A DNA stretch of 64,000 nucleotides from Sinorhizobium sp. B11 (GCA_039725955.1 CP091034.1:4274001-4338000); one strand, 5' to 3'. Numbered from the stretch's first letter, positions 50,769 to 59,148 are shown. Notes: generated by a model not told the origin, from the letters alone. Numbers and translations are program-made.

Positions 50769-51539
50769 GTCGAGCGTCTGGCCACGCATCTTGCGGAACA
50801 TGGCGATCAGATCTTCGACCTGCAGGTTCTTCCTGTTGTCCCCAGCCACGTCGAGCACGATCTCGCCGCCATGCAGCATGATCGTGCGGTGGCCGTAGTC
50901 CAGCGCCTGACGCATGGAATGCGTCACCATCATGGTCGTCAGCTTGCGTTCGGAAACGATCTTCTGCGTCAGGTTCATGACGAACTCGGCCATACCGGGA
51001 TCGAGCGCTGCCGTATGCTCGTCGAGCAACAGCACTTCGGAGCCGGCAAGCGTCGCCATGACGAGCGAAACGGCCTGCCGCTGACCGCCGGACAGCAGGT
51101 CCATACGGTCTTTCAGCCGGTTTTCCAGCCCAAGATTAAGCTCGGCGATCCGCTCCTTGAAATAGTCGCGGCGGCTTCCACCGAGAGCTGCGCCAAGCCC
51201 GCGCTTTTCACCACGCCGGGCGGCCAGAGCAAGGTTCTCCTCGATCGACAACGCGCCGCAGCTTCCGGTCAATGGATCCTGGAAAACGCGCGCCACCAGA
51301 CCGGCGCGGGCCGATGTAGACTTGCGCGTCACGTCGGTCTTGCCGATCAGAACCGAGCCTTCACTCGGCATGACATCACCGGCGAGCACGCCGAGCAGTG
51401 TCGATTTGCCGGCGCCATTGGAGCCGATGACGGTGACGAAAGAGCCTTCCTCGATTGTCAGGCTGACACCGTTCAGCGCCTGTTTCTGCAGCGGCGTGCC
51501 ACGCCCGAAAACAACCTTGATGTCCTTGACGCTGATCAT
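50745..51539 (-). CDS. ABC transporter ATP-binding protein
   Basis: This 264-residue ABC ATPase has Walker A IGSNGAGKST near residue 38, the signature LLSGGQRQAVSL near 148, Walker B LLLDEHTAALDP near 170 (with a histidine after the catalytic glutamate, as in some branched groups) and the THSMRQALDYGHR switch. It is preceded by a membrane permease (ATGA overlap) and pairs with a PF04392-type substrate-binding protein. The start is ATG 51539. The last codons form the first of three tandem repeats that each contain a stop. Substrate unknown, perhaps an aromatic amino acid. Confidence 0.93.
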   Translation of the reverse strand: MISVKDIKVVFGRGTPLQKQALNGVSLTIEEGSFVTVIGSNGAGKSTLLGVLAGDVMPSEGSVLIGKTDVTRKSTSARAGLVARVFQDPLTGSCGALSIEENLALAARRGEKRGLGAALGGSRRDYFKERIAELNLGLENRLKDRMDLLSGGQRQAVSLVMATLAGSEVLLLDEHTAALDPGMAEFVMNLTQKIVSERKLTTMMVTHSMRQALDYGHRTIMLHGGEIVLDVAGDNRKNLQVEDLIAMFRKMRGQTLDDDALLIG

Positions 51540-52414
51540 GATGCGGCACCTCCGCGAAGGCGGGGAAGAATGAGCGCGACAGTCACGAGAACCGCCGTCA
51601 CGAAATTGAGGTCGGAGGCCTGCAGGCCGATGACGTCGCTCGACAGCGCAAGCTGGATGGCGATGCGGTATATGATCGAGCCGAACACGCATCCGATAAG
51701 CGCAATCAGCAGCCCCCGCCGCCCAAGCAGCGTCTCGCCGATAATGACTGCAGCAAGGCCGACGACGATGGTGCCGACACCCGAGGTGACGTCCGCAAAC
51801 CCGTTGGTCTGCGCAAAGAGCGCGCCGCCAAGCGCCACCAGCGCATTGGAAATCGCCATGCCCAGATAGATCTGCCGGCTGGTATCAACACCCTGGGCAC
51901 GGGCCATGCGGGCATTGGCGCCCGTGGCACGCATCGCAAGCCCTGCATCGCTTTCAAGGAAGCGCCAGACGACGATGACGGCGATAACGACGAGAGTGCC
52001 GACGAAGAGCGGCCGAACGTAGAAATCCCTGAGCCCATGCCCGAAGAAGGGACTGATCATCGTATCGGCATTGATGAGCGCGACATTCGGCTTGCCCATG
52101 ACGCGTAGATTGACCGAAAAGAGCGCGATCATCGTCAGGATCGAGGCGAGCAGGTTGAGGATCTTGAAGCGCACGTTGAGGAGCGCCGTCACCATTCCGG
52201 CTCCGGCCCCCGCTGCCATCGCGATCAGTGCTGCGAGCCACGCATTGACGCCGGCGATTATCAGCACCGCAGTCACGGCTGCACCGAGCGGGAACGAACC
52301 GTCCACCGTCAGATCCGGAAAATCGAGAACGCGGAACGCAAGATAGACGCCGAGCGCGACGAAGGAATAAACCAGACCGAGCTCGACGGCCCCCCAGAAT
52401 GCAATTTGGCTCAA
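51536..52414 (-). CDS. ABC transporter permease
   Basis: This 292-residue permease with about eight to nine helices is of the branched-chain/LIV-type fold: DLTVDGSFPLGAAVTAVLI near residue 35, AGAGAGMVTALLNVRFKI near 70, and GLAAVIIGETLLGRRGLLIAL near 225 (the EAA-like loop region). It pairs with a PF04392 substrate-binding protein, as in the TrpXYZ-type systems I know of. The ATPase start overlaps its stop. A 120-bp gap with a hairpin separates it from the substrate-binding protein gene upstream. Confidence 0.92.
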   Translation of the reverse strand: MSQIAFWGAVELGLVYSFVALGVYLAFRVLDFPDLTVDGSFPLGAAVTAVLIIAGVNAWLAALIAMAAGAGAGMVTALLNVRFKILNLLASILTMIALFSVNLRVMGKPNVALINADTMISPFFGHGLRDFYVRPLFVGTLVVIAVIVVWRFLESDAGLAMRATGANARMARAQGVDTSRQIYLGMAISNALVALGGALFAQTNGFADVTSGVGTIVVGLAAVIIGETLLGRRGLLIALIGCVFGSIIYRIAIQLALSSDVIGLQASDLNFVTAVLVTVALILPRLRGGAAS

Positions 52415-52474
52415 GGCTTTCAGCCCCTTTTGTTTCCGTTCCGCCCGTCGCGAAACGGGAGCCTTTTAATATAT

Positions 52475-52506
52475 TCAGCCGCCCCCGTGCAAACGGGAGC
52501 GGCTGA
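52475..52506 (-). other. Hairpin between substrate-binding protein and permease genes
   Basis: A stem TCAGCCGC/GCGGCTGA is extended by CCCGT/ACGGG around a GCAA loop, 30 bp beyond the substrate-binding protein stop on the minus strand. It is followed by an AT-rich TATATTAAAAGG, without a proper T-tract. It resembles a partial terminator or stabiliser that would let the binding protein be made in excess of the permease. Confidence 0.65.
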
Positions 52507-52536
52507 TCGTAGCTAAGACCTTGGAACGACAGTCGA

Positions 52537-53490
52537 TTATTCGATGACTTTGTTGGCGCGCGAGACAACGCTTTCCGGCAGAGTGACACCCATTTTGGCC
52601 GCAGCTGCCTTGTTGATGACGAGATCGCTGCCGGCCGCGGTCTTCACCGCGATATCACCGGGATTTTCACCCTTCAGCACGCGAACGACGATCTCGCCGG
52701 TCTGCTTGCCGACATCATAGTAATTGAAGCCAAGCGCTGCGATCGAGCCGCGAGAAACGGAATCCGTATCGGCGGTGAAGAGCGGCAGCTTGCTTTCTTC
52801 TGCAACGGCAACCGCACCTTCCAGCGCCGAGATGATCGTGTTGTCGGTTGGGATGTAGATCGCATCGGCGCGGCCGACGAGCGCGCGGGCAGCGCCCTGC
52901 ACTTCGGCGGACTTCGTCGCGGCCGATTCAACAACGGTGATGCCGGCCTTCTCGGCTTCAGCCTTCAGTGCCGCCAGAAGCGAGACCGAGTTGGCCTCGC
53001 CGGAATTGTAGAGGTAGCCGATTGTCTTCACATTAGGCAGGATTTCCTTGATGAGCGCGATGTGTTCGCCGACCGGCGACATATCGGAAAGGCCCGTCAC
53101 GTTGCCGCCCGGCTTGTCCATGTTCTTGACGAGCTGCGCGCCGAGCGGGTCGGAAACGGCCGTGAAGACGACAGGGATATCGCGCGTCGAGGAAACGACG
53201 GCCTGGGCCGACGGCGTGGAGATCGGCACGATGACGTTGGGTTCGTCACCGGCAAACTGGCGGGCGATCTGGGCTGCCGTTGCCGGATTGCCCTGCGCGG
53301 ATTCGAAGACGAACTTGAGGTTTTCGCCTTCCTTATAGCCGGCAGCAGTCAGCGCATCGAGCACGCCTTTACGCGCGGCATCGAGCGCCGGATGTTCGAC
53401 GATTGCGGTGACGGCAACCGTGACGTCAGCGGCCTTGACCGGCAGTGTAAGGGCCAAAGTTGCAGCACAGGCCAGAAGAATTGAACGCAT
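52537..53490 (-). CDS. ABC transporter substrate-binding protein (PF04392 type)
   Basis: This 317-residue periplasmic binding protein has a signal peptide of about 20 residues (LALTLPVKAADVTVAVTAIVEH) and the PF04392 pattern: HPALDAARKGVLDALTAAGYKEG near 34, GNPATAAQIARQFAGDEPNVIVPISTPSAQAVV near 68, and YIPTDNTIISALEGAVAVAEE near 215. The start ATG has a strong GGAGG RBS. A GC hairpin sits 23 bp upstream of the start. It is first in the SBP-permease-ATPase operon. Substrate is not known; a TrpX-like tryptophan or aromatic uptake is a guess. Confidence 0.92.
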   Translation of the reverse strand: MRSILLACAATLALTLPVKAADVTVAVTAIVEHPALDAARKGVLDALTAAGYKEGENLKFVFESAQGNPATAAQIARQFAGDEPNVIVPISTPSAQAVVSSTRDIPVVFTAVSDPLGAQLVKNMDKPGGNVTGLSDMSPVGEHIALIKEILPNVKTIGYLYNSGEANSVSLLAALKAEAEKAGITVVESAATKSAEVQGAARALVGRADAIYIPTDNTIISALEGAVAVAEESKLPLFTADTDSVSRGSIAALGFNYYDVGKQTGEIVVRVLKGENPGDIAVKTAAGSDLVINKAAAAKMGVTLPESVVSRANKVIE

Positions 53491-53513
53491 GGGGTGTCCT
53501 CCAGAGTGATTTT

Positions 53514-53540
53514 GGGGGCACTTTTAGAAAAAGCGCCCCC
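53514..53540 (-). other. Leader hairpin between rlmN and the ABC substrate-binding protein gene
   Basis: GGGGGC/GCCCCC with an inner CTTTT/AAAAG stem and a 3-base loop forms a compact hairpin. It ends 23 bp before the binding-protein ATG, just upstream of its GGAGG site. No T-tract follows, so it may be a leader structure for the ABC operon rather than the rlmN terminator. Confidence 0.6.
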
Positions 53541-53584
53541 GTTAATCAATCGCGGAGATTTGTTGCGACGATCAAACTTGCTGA

Positions 53585-54820
53585 TCAGTCGTCTGCGCCG
53601 TGGTTGGCGATCATCATGGCTTCGAAGGCAAGACGCTCGGTCTTGCGCATGCGTTCGGATTCCGACTTCAGCTGACCGCAGGCGGCGAGAATATCGCGGC
53701 CGCGTGGCGTGCGGATCGGCGAAGCGTAACCCGCCGAATTGATGAAATCGGCAAATTTCTCGATCTGCGCCCAGTCGGAACACTGATAGTTCGTGCCCGG
53801 CCAGGGGTTGAAGGGGATGAGGTTGATCTTCGCCGGCACGCCCTTCAGGAGCTGGATCAGCCCCTTGGCGTCTTCCAGGCTGTCGTTGACGTCCTTCAGC
53901 ATCACATATTCGAACGTAATGCGCCGCGCATTCGAAAGACCGGGATAGTTCCTGCAGGCTTCGATCAGCTCCTTCAGCGGATACTTCTTGTTGATCGGCA
54001 CGAGAATGTCGCGCAGGTCGTCACGCACCGCATGCAGCGAGATCGCCAGCATCACACCGATTTCTTCTCCGGTGCGCAGGATCTCGGGCACGACACCAGA
54101 CGTGGAAAGCGTTACGCGGCGCTTGGACAGTGAAAGACCATCACCGTCGGTAGCGATCAGCAGCGCCTGTTTGACGGCATCGAAATTATAGAGCGGCTCG
54201 CCCATGCCCATCATCACGATATTGCTGACCTTGCGGCCTTCCGACGGTACCATGGCGCCGACAGGCACGTCGCGGTCAGGGAAATCGCCGAGCCGGTCGC
54301 GGGCGAGCAGAAGCTGGGAGAGGATTTCCTCGGCCGTCAGGTTGCGCACCAGCCGCTGCGTGCCGGTGTGACAGAAGGAACAGGTGAGCGTGCAGCCGAC
54401 CTGGCTGGAAATGCAGAGCGTGCCGCGCCCTTCCTCGGGGATGTAGACAGCCTCGATCTCGACCGGACGACCGGCACCCCGCGGCGGAAAACGCAACAGC
54501 CACTTGCGCGTGCCGTCATTGGAAATCTGCTCTTCGACAATTTCGGGCCGGGCGATGGTGAAATGCTGCTTCAGCATCTCGCGCATGTCCTTGGCGACAT
54601 TCGTCATGTGGTCGAAATCGGAGACGCCGCGCACATAGATCCAGTTCCAGAGCTGCGACACGCGCATCTTGATCTGCTTGTCCGGCACACCTTTTTCGCG
54701 CAGCGCCGCACCCATTTCCTCGCGCGTCAATCCGATCAGCGAGGGTTTTGGCGAAAGCTCAGTACCGAGAGGCGCCCGCCCGGCGGGCTTGGCAACGGTC
54801 ATCGCATCCATAACGGACAT
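53585..54820 (-). CDS. rlmN: 23S rRNA/tRNA adenine-C2 methyltransferase
   Basis: This 411-residue radical-SAM enzyme methylates A2503 of 23S rRNA and A37 of some tRNAs. The radical-SAM CxxxCxxC motif is GCTLTCSFCHTG near residue 145. The VMMGMGEPLYN motif is near 208 and the catalytic cysteine region NYQCSDWAQIEKFADF lies near 350. Length is a little longer than E. coli RlmN because of an N-terminal extension. The first ATG is taken as the start (an ATG five codons later is possible). Upstream is the ialB region. Confidence 0.97.
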   Translation of the reverse strand: MSVMDAMTVAKPAGRAPLGTELSPKPSLIGLTREEMGAALREKGVPDKQIKMRVSQLWNWIYVRGVSDFDHMTNVAKDMREMLKQHFTIARPEIVEEQISNDGTRKWLLRFPPRGAGRPVEIEAVYIPEEGRGTLCISSQVGCTLTCSFCHTGTQRLVRNLTAEEILSQLLLARDRLGDFPDRDVPVGAMVPSEGRKVSNIVMMGMGEPLYNFDAVKQALLIATDGDGLSLSKRRVTLSTSGVVPEILRTGEEIGVMLAISLHAVRDDLRDILVPINKKYPLKELIEACRNYPGLSNARRITFEYVMLKDVNDSLEDAKGLIQLLKGVPAKINLIPFNPWPGTNYQCSDWAQIEKFADFINSAGYASPIRTPRGRDILAACGQLKSESERMRKTERLAFEAMMIANHGADD

Positions 54821-55029
54821 AATCTTCTAATCCCGAACTCAACATGGCAACCATCCCGGAAAGCCGGAAGACTTGCGGGGCCGTTGACGCATGATTGCAG
54901 AAATGAATGGGCGGAGCGGCGATGAATTCGCCATCCTTCCGCAGTTGCGCGCCGCTTTAGCATCATTTTGCCTCCACGTCACTAGACCCGCGTCACGAGA
55001 GGTGGAAGCGTCCCTATAGATGGAAACGA

Positions 55030-55056
55030 CGAAGGCCGGCACAAGGCCGGCCTTCG
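55030..55056 (-). terminator. Terminator-like hairpin after ialB
   Basis: A perfect 10-bp stem CGAAGGCCGG/CCGGCCTTCG with a 7-base loop lies 24 bp beyond the ialB stop on the minus strand, followed by TCGTCGTTTCC. The weak T-stretch lowers confidence, but the position is right. Confidence 0.7.
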
Positions 55057-55080
55057 AAACATTGCCTCAAGCAATCGAAC

Positions 55081-55596
55081 TTACTTGCAGCTTTCGATCT
55101 GCTTCAGTGCAGCCGAAATACCAGAGAGCGAATAGCTGTAGGACGTGCCGGTGCCCTTGCGCGAGACAGCGTTGACGGTCATCGAATGGCCCGTCTTCAT
55201 GGCTGCAACGAGCGCCGGCTCCTGCGCGGCGTTCTCGACCCATGCAGCCTTGTCCTTGGTGAACATCACGAAGGTCTTGTTGTCGATGACAACATTCACC
55301 TTGGAGTTTTCCTGCAGTGAATAGCCCATCATAGCCTGCGGCTCATAGGAGATGTTCTGGCCCGGGCGCTGCGACACGATGAAGAAATTGTCGCCGTGGT
55401 CGACGCTTGCCGGCTGCTTTGCAGTCGGTACCGAAAGCACGTAGCAGACGGTGGATGCACCGGACTTGTAGGAATAGGCGCCCCATGCCTGGAACTGCTG
55501 GATGCGGGTCGGTGCTGCTGCCGCCTGCTGCGCTGCCGCCACTCCGGTCATAGCAACTGTGAGGGCGAAAGCGGATACGATACTTTTTACGAACAT
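55081..55596 (-). CDS. Invasion-associated locus B (IalB) family protein
   Basis: This 171-residue exported protein has a signal peptide of about 22 residues (AFALTVAMTGVAAAQ). The IalB fold pattern includes FQAWGAYSYKSGASTVCYVLSVPTAKQPAS near residue 35, the paired cysteines (TVCYVLS and the C-terminal ESCK), and the GHSMTVNAVSRKGTGTSYSYSLSG motif near 135. In Bartonella the family aids erythrocyte entry; in rhizobia it is a common periplasmic protein of unknown role. An AGGAA RBS precedes the ATG. It diverges from the sigma-factor gene. Confidence 0.9.
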   Translation of the reverse strand: MFVKSIVSAFALTVAMTGVAAAQQAAAAPTRIQQFQAWGAYSYKSGASTVCYVLSVPTAKQPASVDHGDNFFIVSQRPGQNISYEPQAMMGYSLQENSKVNVVIDNKTFVMFTKDKAAWVENAAQEPALVAAMKTGHSMTVNAVSRKGTGTSYSYSLSGISAALKQIESCK

Positions 55597-55933
55597 GGAA
55601 TTCCTGCCGGTTCTTGCGGTTCAAGGCCCGAAGCGATCATTGCGGGCGGCGCATAATCACGATCTGCTTTATTTTGACTTAATTCAGGTTACCAAATGGT
55701 CAACAATGGCTGCGAATTGTATCTGCCTGTTTCATTTTCGCCCGACCGTTAACGTCTGAACCCGACAGCGGCGCCTGTGTCACGCTCTGTCGTGATGGGC
55801 TGAGCCATCGGTTCGGGTGAATTTAAGACACAAAGATTCAGGCAAGAGTTTGACCTTTCTCAAATCCGTTGTACCTCATTAAGGTGTGGAAATTCAGGAC
55901 GAAATCTGTGTCTTAGGGAGTGCGTGAGGGGAT
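55597..55933. promoter_or_regulatory. Divergent regulatory region between ialB and the ECF sigma gene
   Basis: This 337-bp stretch holds no gene that I can support. An inverted repeat TAAGACACA (55824-55832) and TGTGTCTTA (55907-55915), each followed by a related GATT sequence in its own orientation, brackets the region just upstream of the sigma ATG. TTGACC at about 55850 could be a -35 element. Binding factor unknown. Confidence 0.45.
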
Positions 55934-56495
55934 ATGGATGCCGAGGAAAGACAGCGTTTCGCTGCCCTCGCAAAGGCCGTTGCCGATCAGCGCGACGAGT
56001 CCGCATTCTCCGTTCTGTTCGACTATTTCGCACCGCGCCTGAAATCATGGCTGATGCGCCAGAAGATGACATCAGGCGAGGCCGAGGAACTGGTTCAGGA
56101 GATCATGATCGTTCTCTGGCACAAGGCCGCTCTCTACGATCCCAGCCGCTCCTCGCTTTCGACCTGGCTTTTTCCGCATCGCGCGGAACCGCCGCATCGA
56201 TCAGCAGCGCCGCGCCCGGGTTCGTGTTCTCGATGGCGAGGATCCGACGCTGCAGCCGCCGGAGGAAATGCGTGCCGACGAAATCATCGCCAATGACGAT
56301 CGCGATGCGCAGGTGCGCGACGCCGTCAGTCAATTGCCCGAGGAGCAGCGGGCACTTCTCCAGGCTGCCTTCTTTCTCGGCCAGTCGCATTCGCAAATCG
56401 CTGACGCGACCGGCCTGCCACTCGGCACGGTAAAATCGCGCATCAGGCTCGCCTTCGGCAAGCTGAGAAACCTGCTGGAGCGGGAAGAGGTCTGA
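55934..56495 (+). pseudogene. ECF sigma factor (RpoE/ECF11-like) with single-base frameshift
   Basis: The gene encodes an RpoE/ChrR-group sigma factor. The first part (ATG 55934, GAGGGG RBS) gives region 2 up to SSLSTWLF. In frame +1 the sequence then continues RIARNRRIDQQRRARVRVL and on through MRADEIIANDD to region 4 (SHSQIADATGLPLGTVKSRIRLAFGKL, end 56495). The switch lies at a T5 run, 56169-56173; removing one T restores a full 186-residue sigma. As written the protein would run into a meaningless frame and stop at 56296. No ChrR anti-sigma gene follows. It may be a real mutation, a slippage site or a sequence error. Confidence 0.85.
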
Positions 56496-56577
56496 AGCGT
56501 GCGGCGGTTTGCGATGACGACAGGCGTCAAAACAAAGGTCCGGCGGAGCAGGCGCATCTGAAAAATCGGGACGCGAT

Positions 56578-56970
56578 TTAAATCGTCTTCATCCCGTCTT
56601 CGGAACGGTCGGCGAGAACGCGATCGGCCGCCTCGTAATGGCTTGGCCGGATATTGCCCCTCACCATGGCAAAGGCTGCCGACAGGACGGCGACATCATC
56701 CGAAAAGCCGATTACGGCGAAGATATCGGGGATGATATCGACCGGCATGACGAAATAGGCAAGCGCTGCCAGGAGAACGCCGCGCACCCTGGTTGGCGTC
56801 TGCGGATCAAGCGCGCAATAGAAACCGGCAACCACATCGCGTGAGAATGGAATTTGACGTACGGCACGGCGAAAGGTCGGCCAGAATTTCTGCCGCACCG
56901 TCTTTTCACGACGGTTCTGCGTATCCTCGTCGCCCGGCAACAGGATTTCTCCGTATTTGACCTCGTCCAT
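56578..56970 (-). CDS. YkvA/DUF1232 family membrane protein
   Basis: This 130-residue protein has the DUF1232 signature: FYCALDPQTPTRVRGVLLAALAYFVMPVDIIPDIFAVIGFSDD around residues 55-97, with one or two membrane segments and the characteristic PxDxIPD. Function unknown. The start ATG at 56970 (MDEVKYGEILL) has an AAGGGA site about 9 bp upstream; an ATG ten codons earlier is less well supported. It is convergent with the sigma gene across 82 bp. Confidence 0.88.
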   Translation of the reverse strand: MDEVKYGEILLPGDEDTQNRREKTVRQKFWPTFRRAVRQIPFSRDVVAGFYCALDPQTPTRVRGVLLAALAYFVMPVDIIPDIFAVIGFSDDVAVLSAAFAMVRGNIRPSHYEAADRVLADRSEDGMKTI

Positions 56971-57021
56971 CCCGATATCCCTTGTGGTCGCTCCGAACAT
57001 ATGGTGACGACCGAAACCGTT

Positions 57022-57327
57022 TCAATCAACTCGCGGCGCTGCAGCCTTGTCCATGGCCTTTGCAAGCTTGAAATCCAGCTCAGTCAGACCGCCGGCATCA
57101 TGCGTGTTGAGCTTGACCTCGACTCGGGAATAAACGTTGAACCATTCCGGATGATGGTTGAGTTTTTCCGCAGCAAGTGCCGATTCGGCCATGAAGCCAA
57201 AAGCTTCGACGAAGCTGCCGAATTTGAACGTCTTCGAAATCGAGCCCGCCGCATCATCGAGTGTCCAGCCCTTGAGCTCGCCAAGCAATTGGCTGATCAC
57301 CGGTCTTTCCAGCTTTTCCTTTTTCAT
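57022..57327 (-). CDS. phhB: Pterin-4a-carbinolamine dehydratase
   Basis: This 101-residue enzyme dehydrates 4a-hydroxytetrahydropterin to regenerate the cofactor of aromatic amino-acid hydroxylases. The signature AEKLNHHPEWFNVYSRVEVKL near residue 55 and the TH(D)AGGLTELDF motif near 75 contain the active-site histidines. No phenylalanine hydroxylase gene is in this window. It is upstream of YkvA on the same strand with a 51-bp gap, and it diverges from the phosphatase gene across 34 bp. Confidence 0.95.
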   Translation of the reverse strand: MKKEKLERPVISQLLGELKGWTLDDAAGSISKTFKFGSFVEAFGFMAESALAAEKLNHHPEWFNVYSRVEVKLNTHDAGGLTELDFKLAKAMDKAAAPRVD

Positions 57328-57361
57328 GCCATGCTCCTTCCATCCTTCGCCAGGTTCTCAG

Positions 57362-57862
57362 ATGAAACGTATCAGCATCCTCTTTGTTTGCATGGGCAAT
57401 ATCTGCCGCTCTCCGCTTGCCGAGGGAATATTCAGCCATATCGCGGATGAGGCAGGCCTTGGCGATGCATTCCGCATTGATTCCGCCGGCCTCGGCGGCT
57501 GGCATCAGGGAGAACTTCCCGACCGACGCTCGATCGCCACCGCAAGCGCACATGGCATCGACATTTCGGGGCAACGCGCCCGCAAGATATTGCTCGAGGA
57601 TTTTGACGGTTTCGATCTGATCCTCGCCATGGACCGGTCGAATGTCTCTGAACTGCACCGGCGTTTCCCCGACCGGGAAAATATCCACCTTTTCGGCGAT
57701 TTCGCGCTCAACACCGGGGAAGATATTCCCGATCCCTATTATGGCGACCGGGAAGACTTCGAGTTCGTTTACGCCAGGCTCTTCAATGGCTGCAGCACGC
57801 TGGTCGAGAGGCTCGGTGCCATCAGCGGTTCGTGGAGTGGGAACACCTCCTCGGTGAGGTAG
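57362..57862 (+). CDS. Low-molecular-weight protein tyrosine phosphatase
   Basis: This 166-residue phosphatase has the P-loop VCMGNICRSPLAEG (C-x5-R) near residue 10, and the catalytic aspartate in the IPDPYYGD motif near 127. It removes phosphate from protein tyrosines, often controlling exopolysaccharide kinases in rhizobia. The start ATG at 57362 gives MKRISILFVC; the open frame extends 68 codons upstream, antisense to phhB, and is not used. Its last 94 bases overlap the convergent thpR gene. Confidence 0.94.
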   Translation: MKRISILFVCMGNICRSPLAEGIFSHIADEAGLGDAFRIDSAGLGGWHQGELPDRRSIATASAHGIDISGQRARKILLEDFDGFDLILAMDRSNVSELHRRFPDRENIHLFGDFALNTGEDIPDPYYGDREDFEFVYARLFNGCSTLVERLGAISGSWSGNTSSVR

Positions 57863-58362
57863 GGTCCGCCGCCAACCGATTCGCGCGACGACAGAAGCAC
57901 GAAGCGCGGTACGGTGAAGGTCGAGGTCTGGAAGTTGCCGCGGCCGGCGAGGTACTGGACGACATCATCGACACGGGAATATTTCAGCCTGGCAAGGGTG
58001 ACATGCGGCGTGAACTTGCGCGGGTCCGGCGGCAGGCCGATTCGCTGGCAAATCCGCTCGATCTCGCCCTGCAGGGCGTACATTTCCGGCGAAGGAGAAA
58101 CTCCCGCCCAGATCGAGTGGGGTTTTTTGGAGCCGAAGGAGCCGATGCCCTCAAGCCGGAGCTGGAATTCCGGCCGGTCGATACGATCGAGGCGCTCGAC
58201 GATTTCGTCTGCCGTGCGTCCGTCGACATCGCCGATGAAGCGAAGTGTGATGTGGTAATTCTCCACATCGATCCATCGAGCTCCGGGAAGACCACCGCGC
58301 AACAATGACAGGCTCATCGCCGCATTGCGCGGAATTTCGAGGGCGGTAAATAGTCTCGGCAT
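57769..58362 (-). CDS. thpR: RNA 2',3'-cyclic phosphodiesterase
   Basis: This 197-residue 2H phosphoesterase carries both HxT motifs, YHITLRF near residue 40 and FTPHVTLARL near 125, with MPRLFTALEIP at the start. It opens 2',3'-cyclic phosphates and relates to LigT-type RNA ligases. The C-terminus is about 20 residues longer than usual and overlaps the convergent phosphatase gene by 94 bp. The start at 58362 has a GGGGAG sequence about 9 bp upstream. Confidence 0.9.
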   Translation of the reverse strand: MPRLFTALEIPRNAAMSLSLLRGGLPGARWIDVENYHITLRFIGDVDGRTADEIVERLDRIDRPEFQLRLEGIGSFGSKKPHSIWAGVSPSPEMYALQGEIERICQRIGLPPDPRKFTPHVTLARLKYSRVDDVVQYLAGRGNFQTSTFTVPRFVLLSSRESVGGGPYLTEEVFPLHEPLMAPSLSTSVLQPLKSLA

Positions 58363-58430
58363 AACGAGCACTCCCCGAATCTTTTGCAGGTGCTCACACG
58401 GAATCACGCATTACAAACCTGTGCAAGCCC

Positions 58431-59075
58431 CTATTTCTTCACAGAAGAAATCGTTCCAACGAATTTCGTGACAGCTGGTTCCATCTTTTCCACCATCACG
58501 TCCACCCCCTTGGCGTTTGGATGCATGCCATCGTCGAGTTTCAGGCCAGCATCCAGGACCACGCCGTCGAGAAAAAATGGATAGAGTTCAACCCCATGTT
58601 TTTCCGCAAGTTTCTGGTAGATCGGGTTGAAGCGTTCGGCATAGTCCGCACCCATGTTCGGCGGGGCCATCATGCCGGCGAGCAATACAGCAATGCCGCG
58701 CTCTTTTAACCGGCTTATCATCTGGTCGAGGTTCTTTTCACTCTGATCCGGCGGGATGCCGCGAAGCGCATCATTGGCCCCGAGTTCGAGAATCACCCCA
58801 TCGGTTCCGTCAGGAATGGACCAATCGATTCGCGCAAGCCCGCCCGTGGTTGTGTCGCCGGAGACGCCGGCATTGGTGATCGAAACGTCGATCCCCTTGG
58901 CCTTCAGAGCCGCCTGCAGCTTTTCAGGAAAGCCGTCGCCCGGCGGCAGCTGGTAGCCCGCCATCAGGCTGTCGCCGAAACCGACCAGATTGATCGTGCG
59001 TGCTTGCGCAACCGTCGAGAAAATCAGGGAGAAGACGATGACAGCGAAGTGAAGGGCGGCAACTTTAAATCTCAT
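58431..59075 (-). CDS. tesA: TesA-type SGNH hydrolase (arylesterase/lysophospholipase)
   Basis: This 214-residue SGNH-fold hydrolase is exported (signal peptide of about 25 residues ending QARTI). Block I VGFGDSLMAGYQL carries the nucleophilic Ser near residue 36, block III is LELGANDALRG near 100, and block V is DGMHPNAKG near 185 with the catalytic Asp/His. It is typical of TesA/arylesterase. It diverges from the ybbA-ybbP ABC genes, the conserved neighbourhood in many proteobacteria. Confidence 0.95.
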   Translation of the reverse strand: MRFKVAALHFAVIVFSLIFSTVAQARTINLVGFGDSLMAGYQLPPGDGFPEKLQAALKAKGIDVSITNAGVSGDTTTGGLARIDWSIPDGTDGVILELGANDALRGIPPDQSEKNLDQMISRLKERGIAVLLAGMMAPPNMGADYAERFNPIYQKLAEKHGVELYPFFLDGVVLDAGLKLDDGMHPNAKGVDVMVEKMEPAVTKFVGTISSVKK

Positions 59076-59148
59076 AATGCTTTCCCTAGATTGGCTAGGT
59101 GCCGTTATGCGGCCATTCGGTTACGGAACTTATATAGGGCGATTTCTG

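Noticed and set aside
54839..55042. A 67-codon minus-strand frame between rlmN and ialB
   Set aside because: No RBS, no domain, and it ends through the terminator hairpin region; treated as non-coding.
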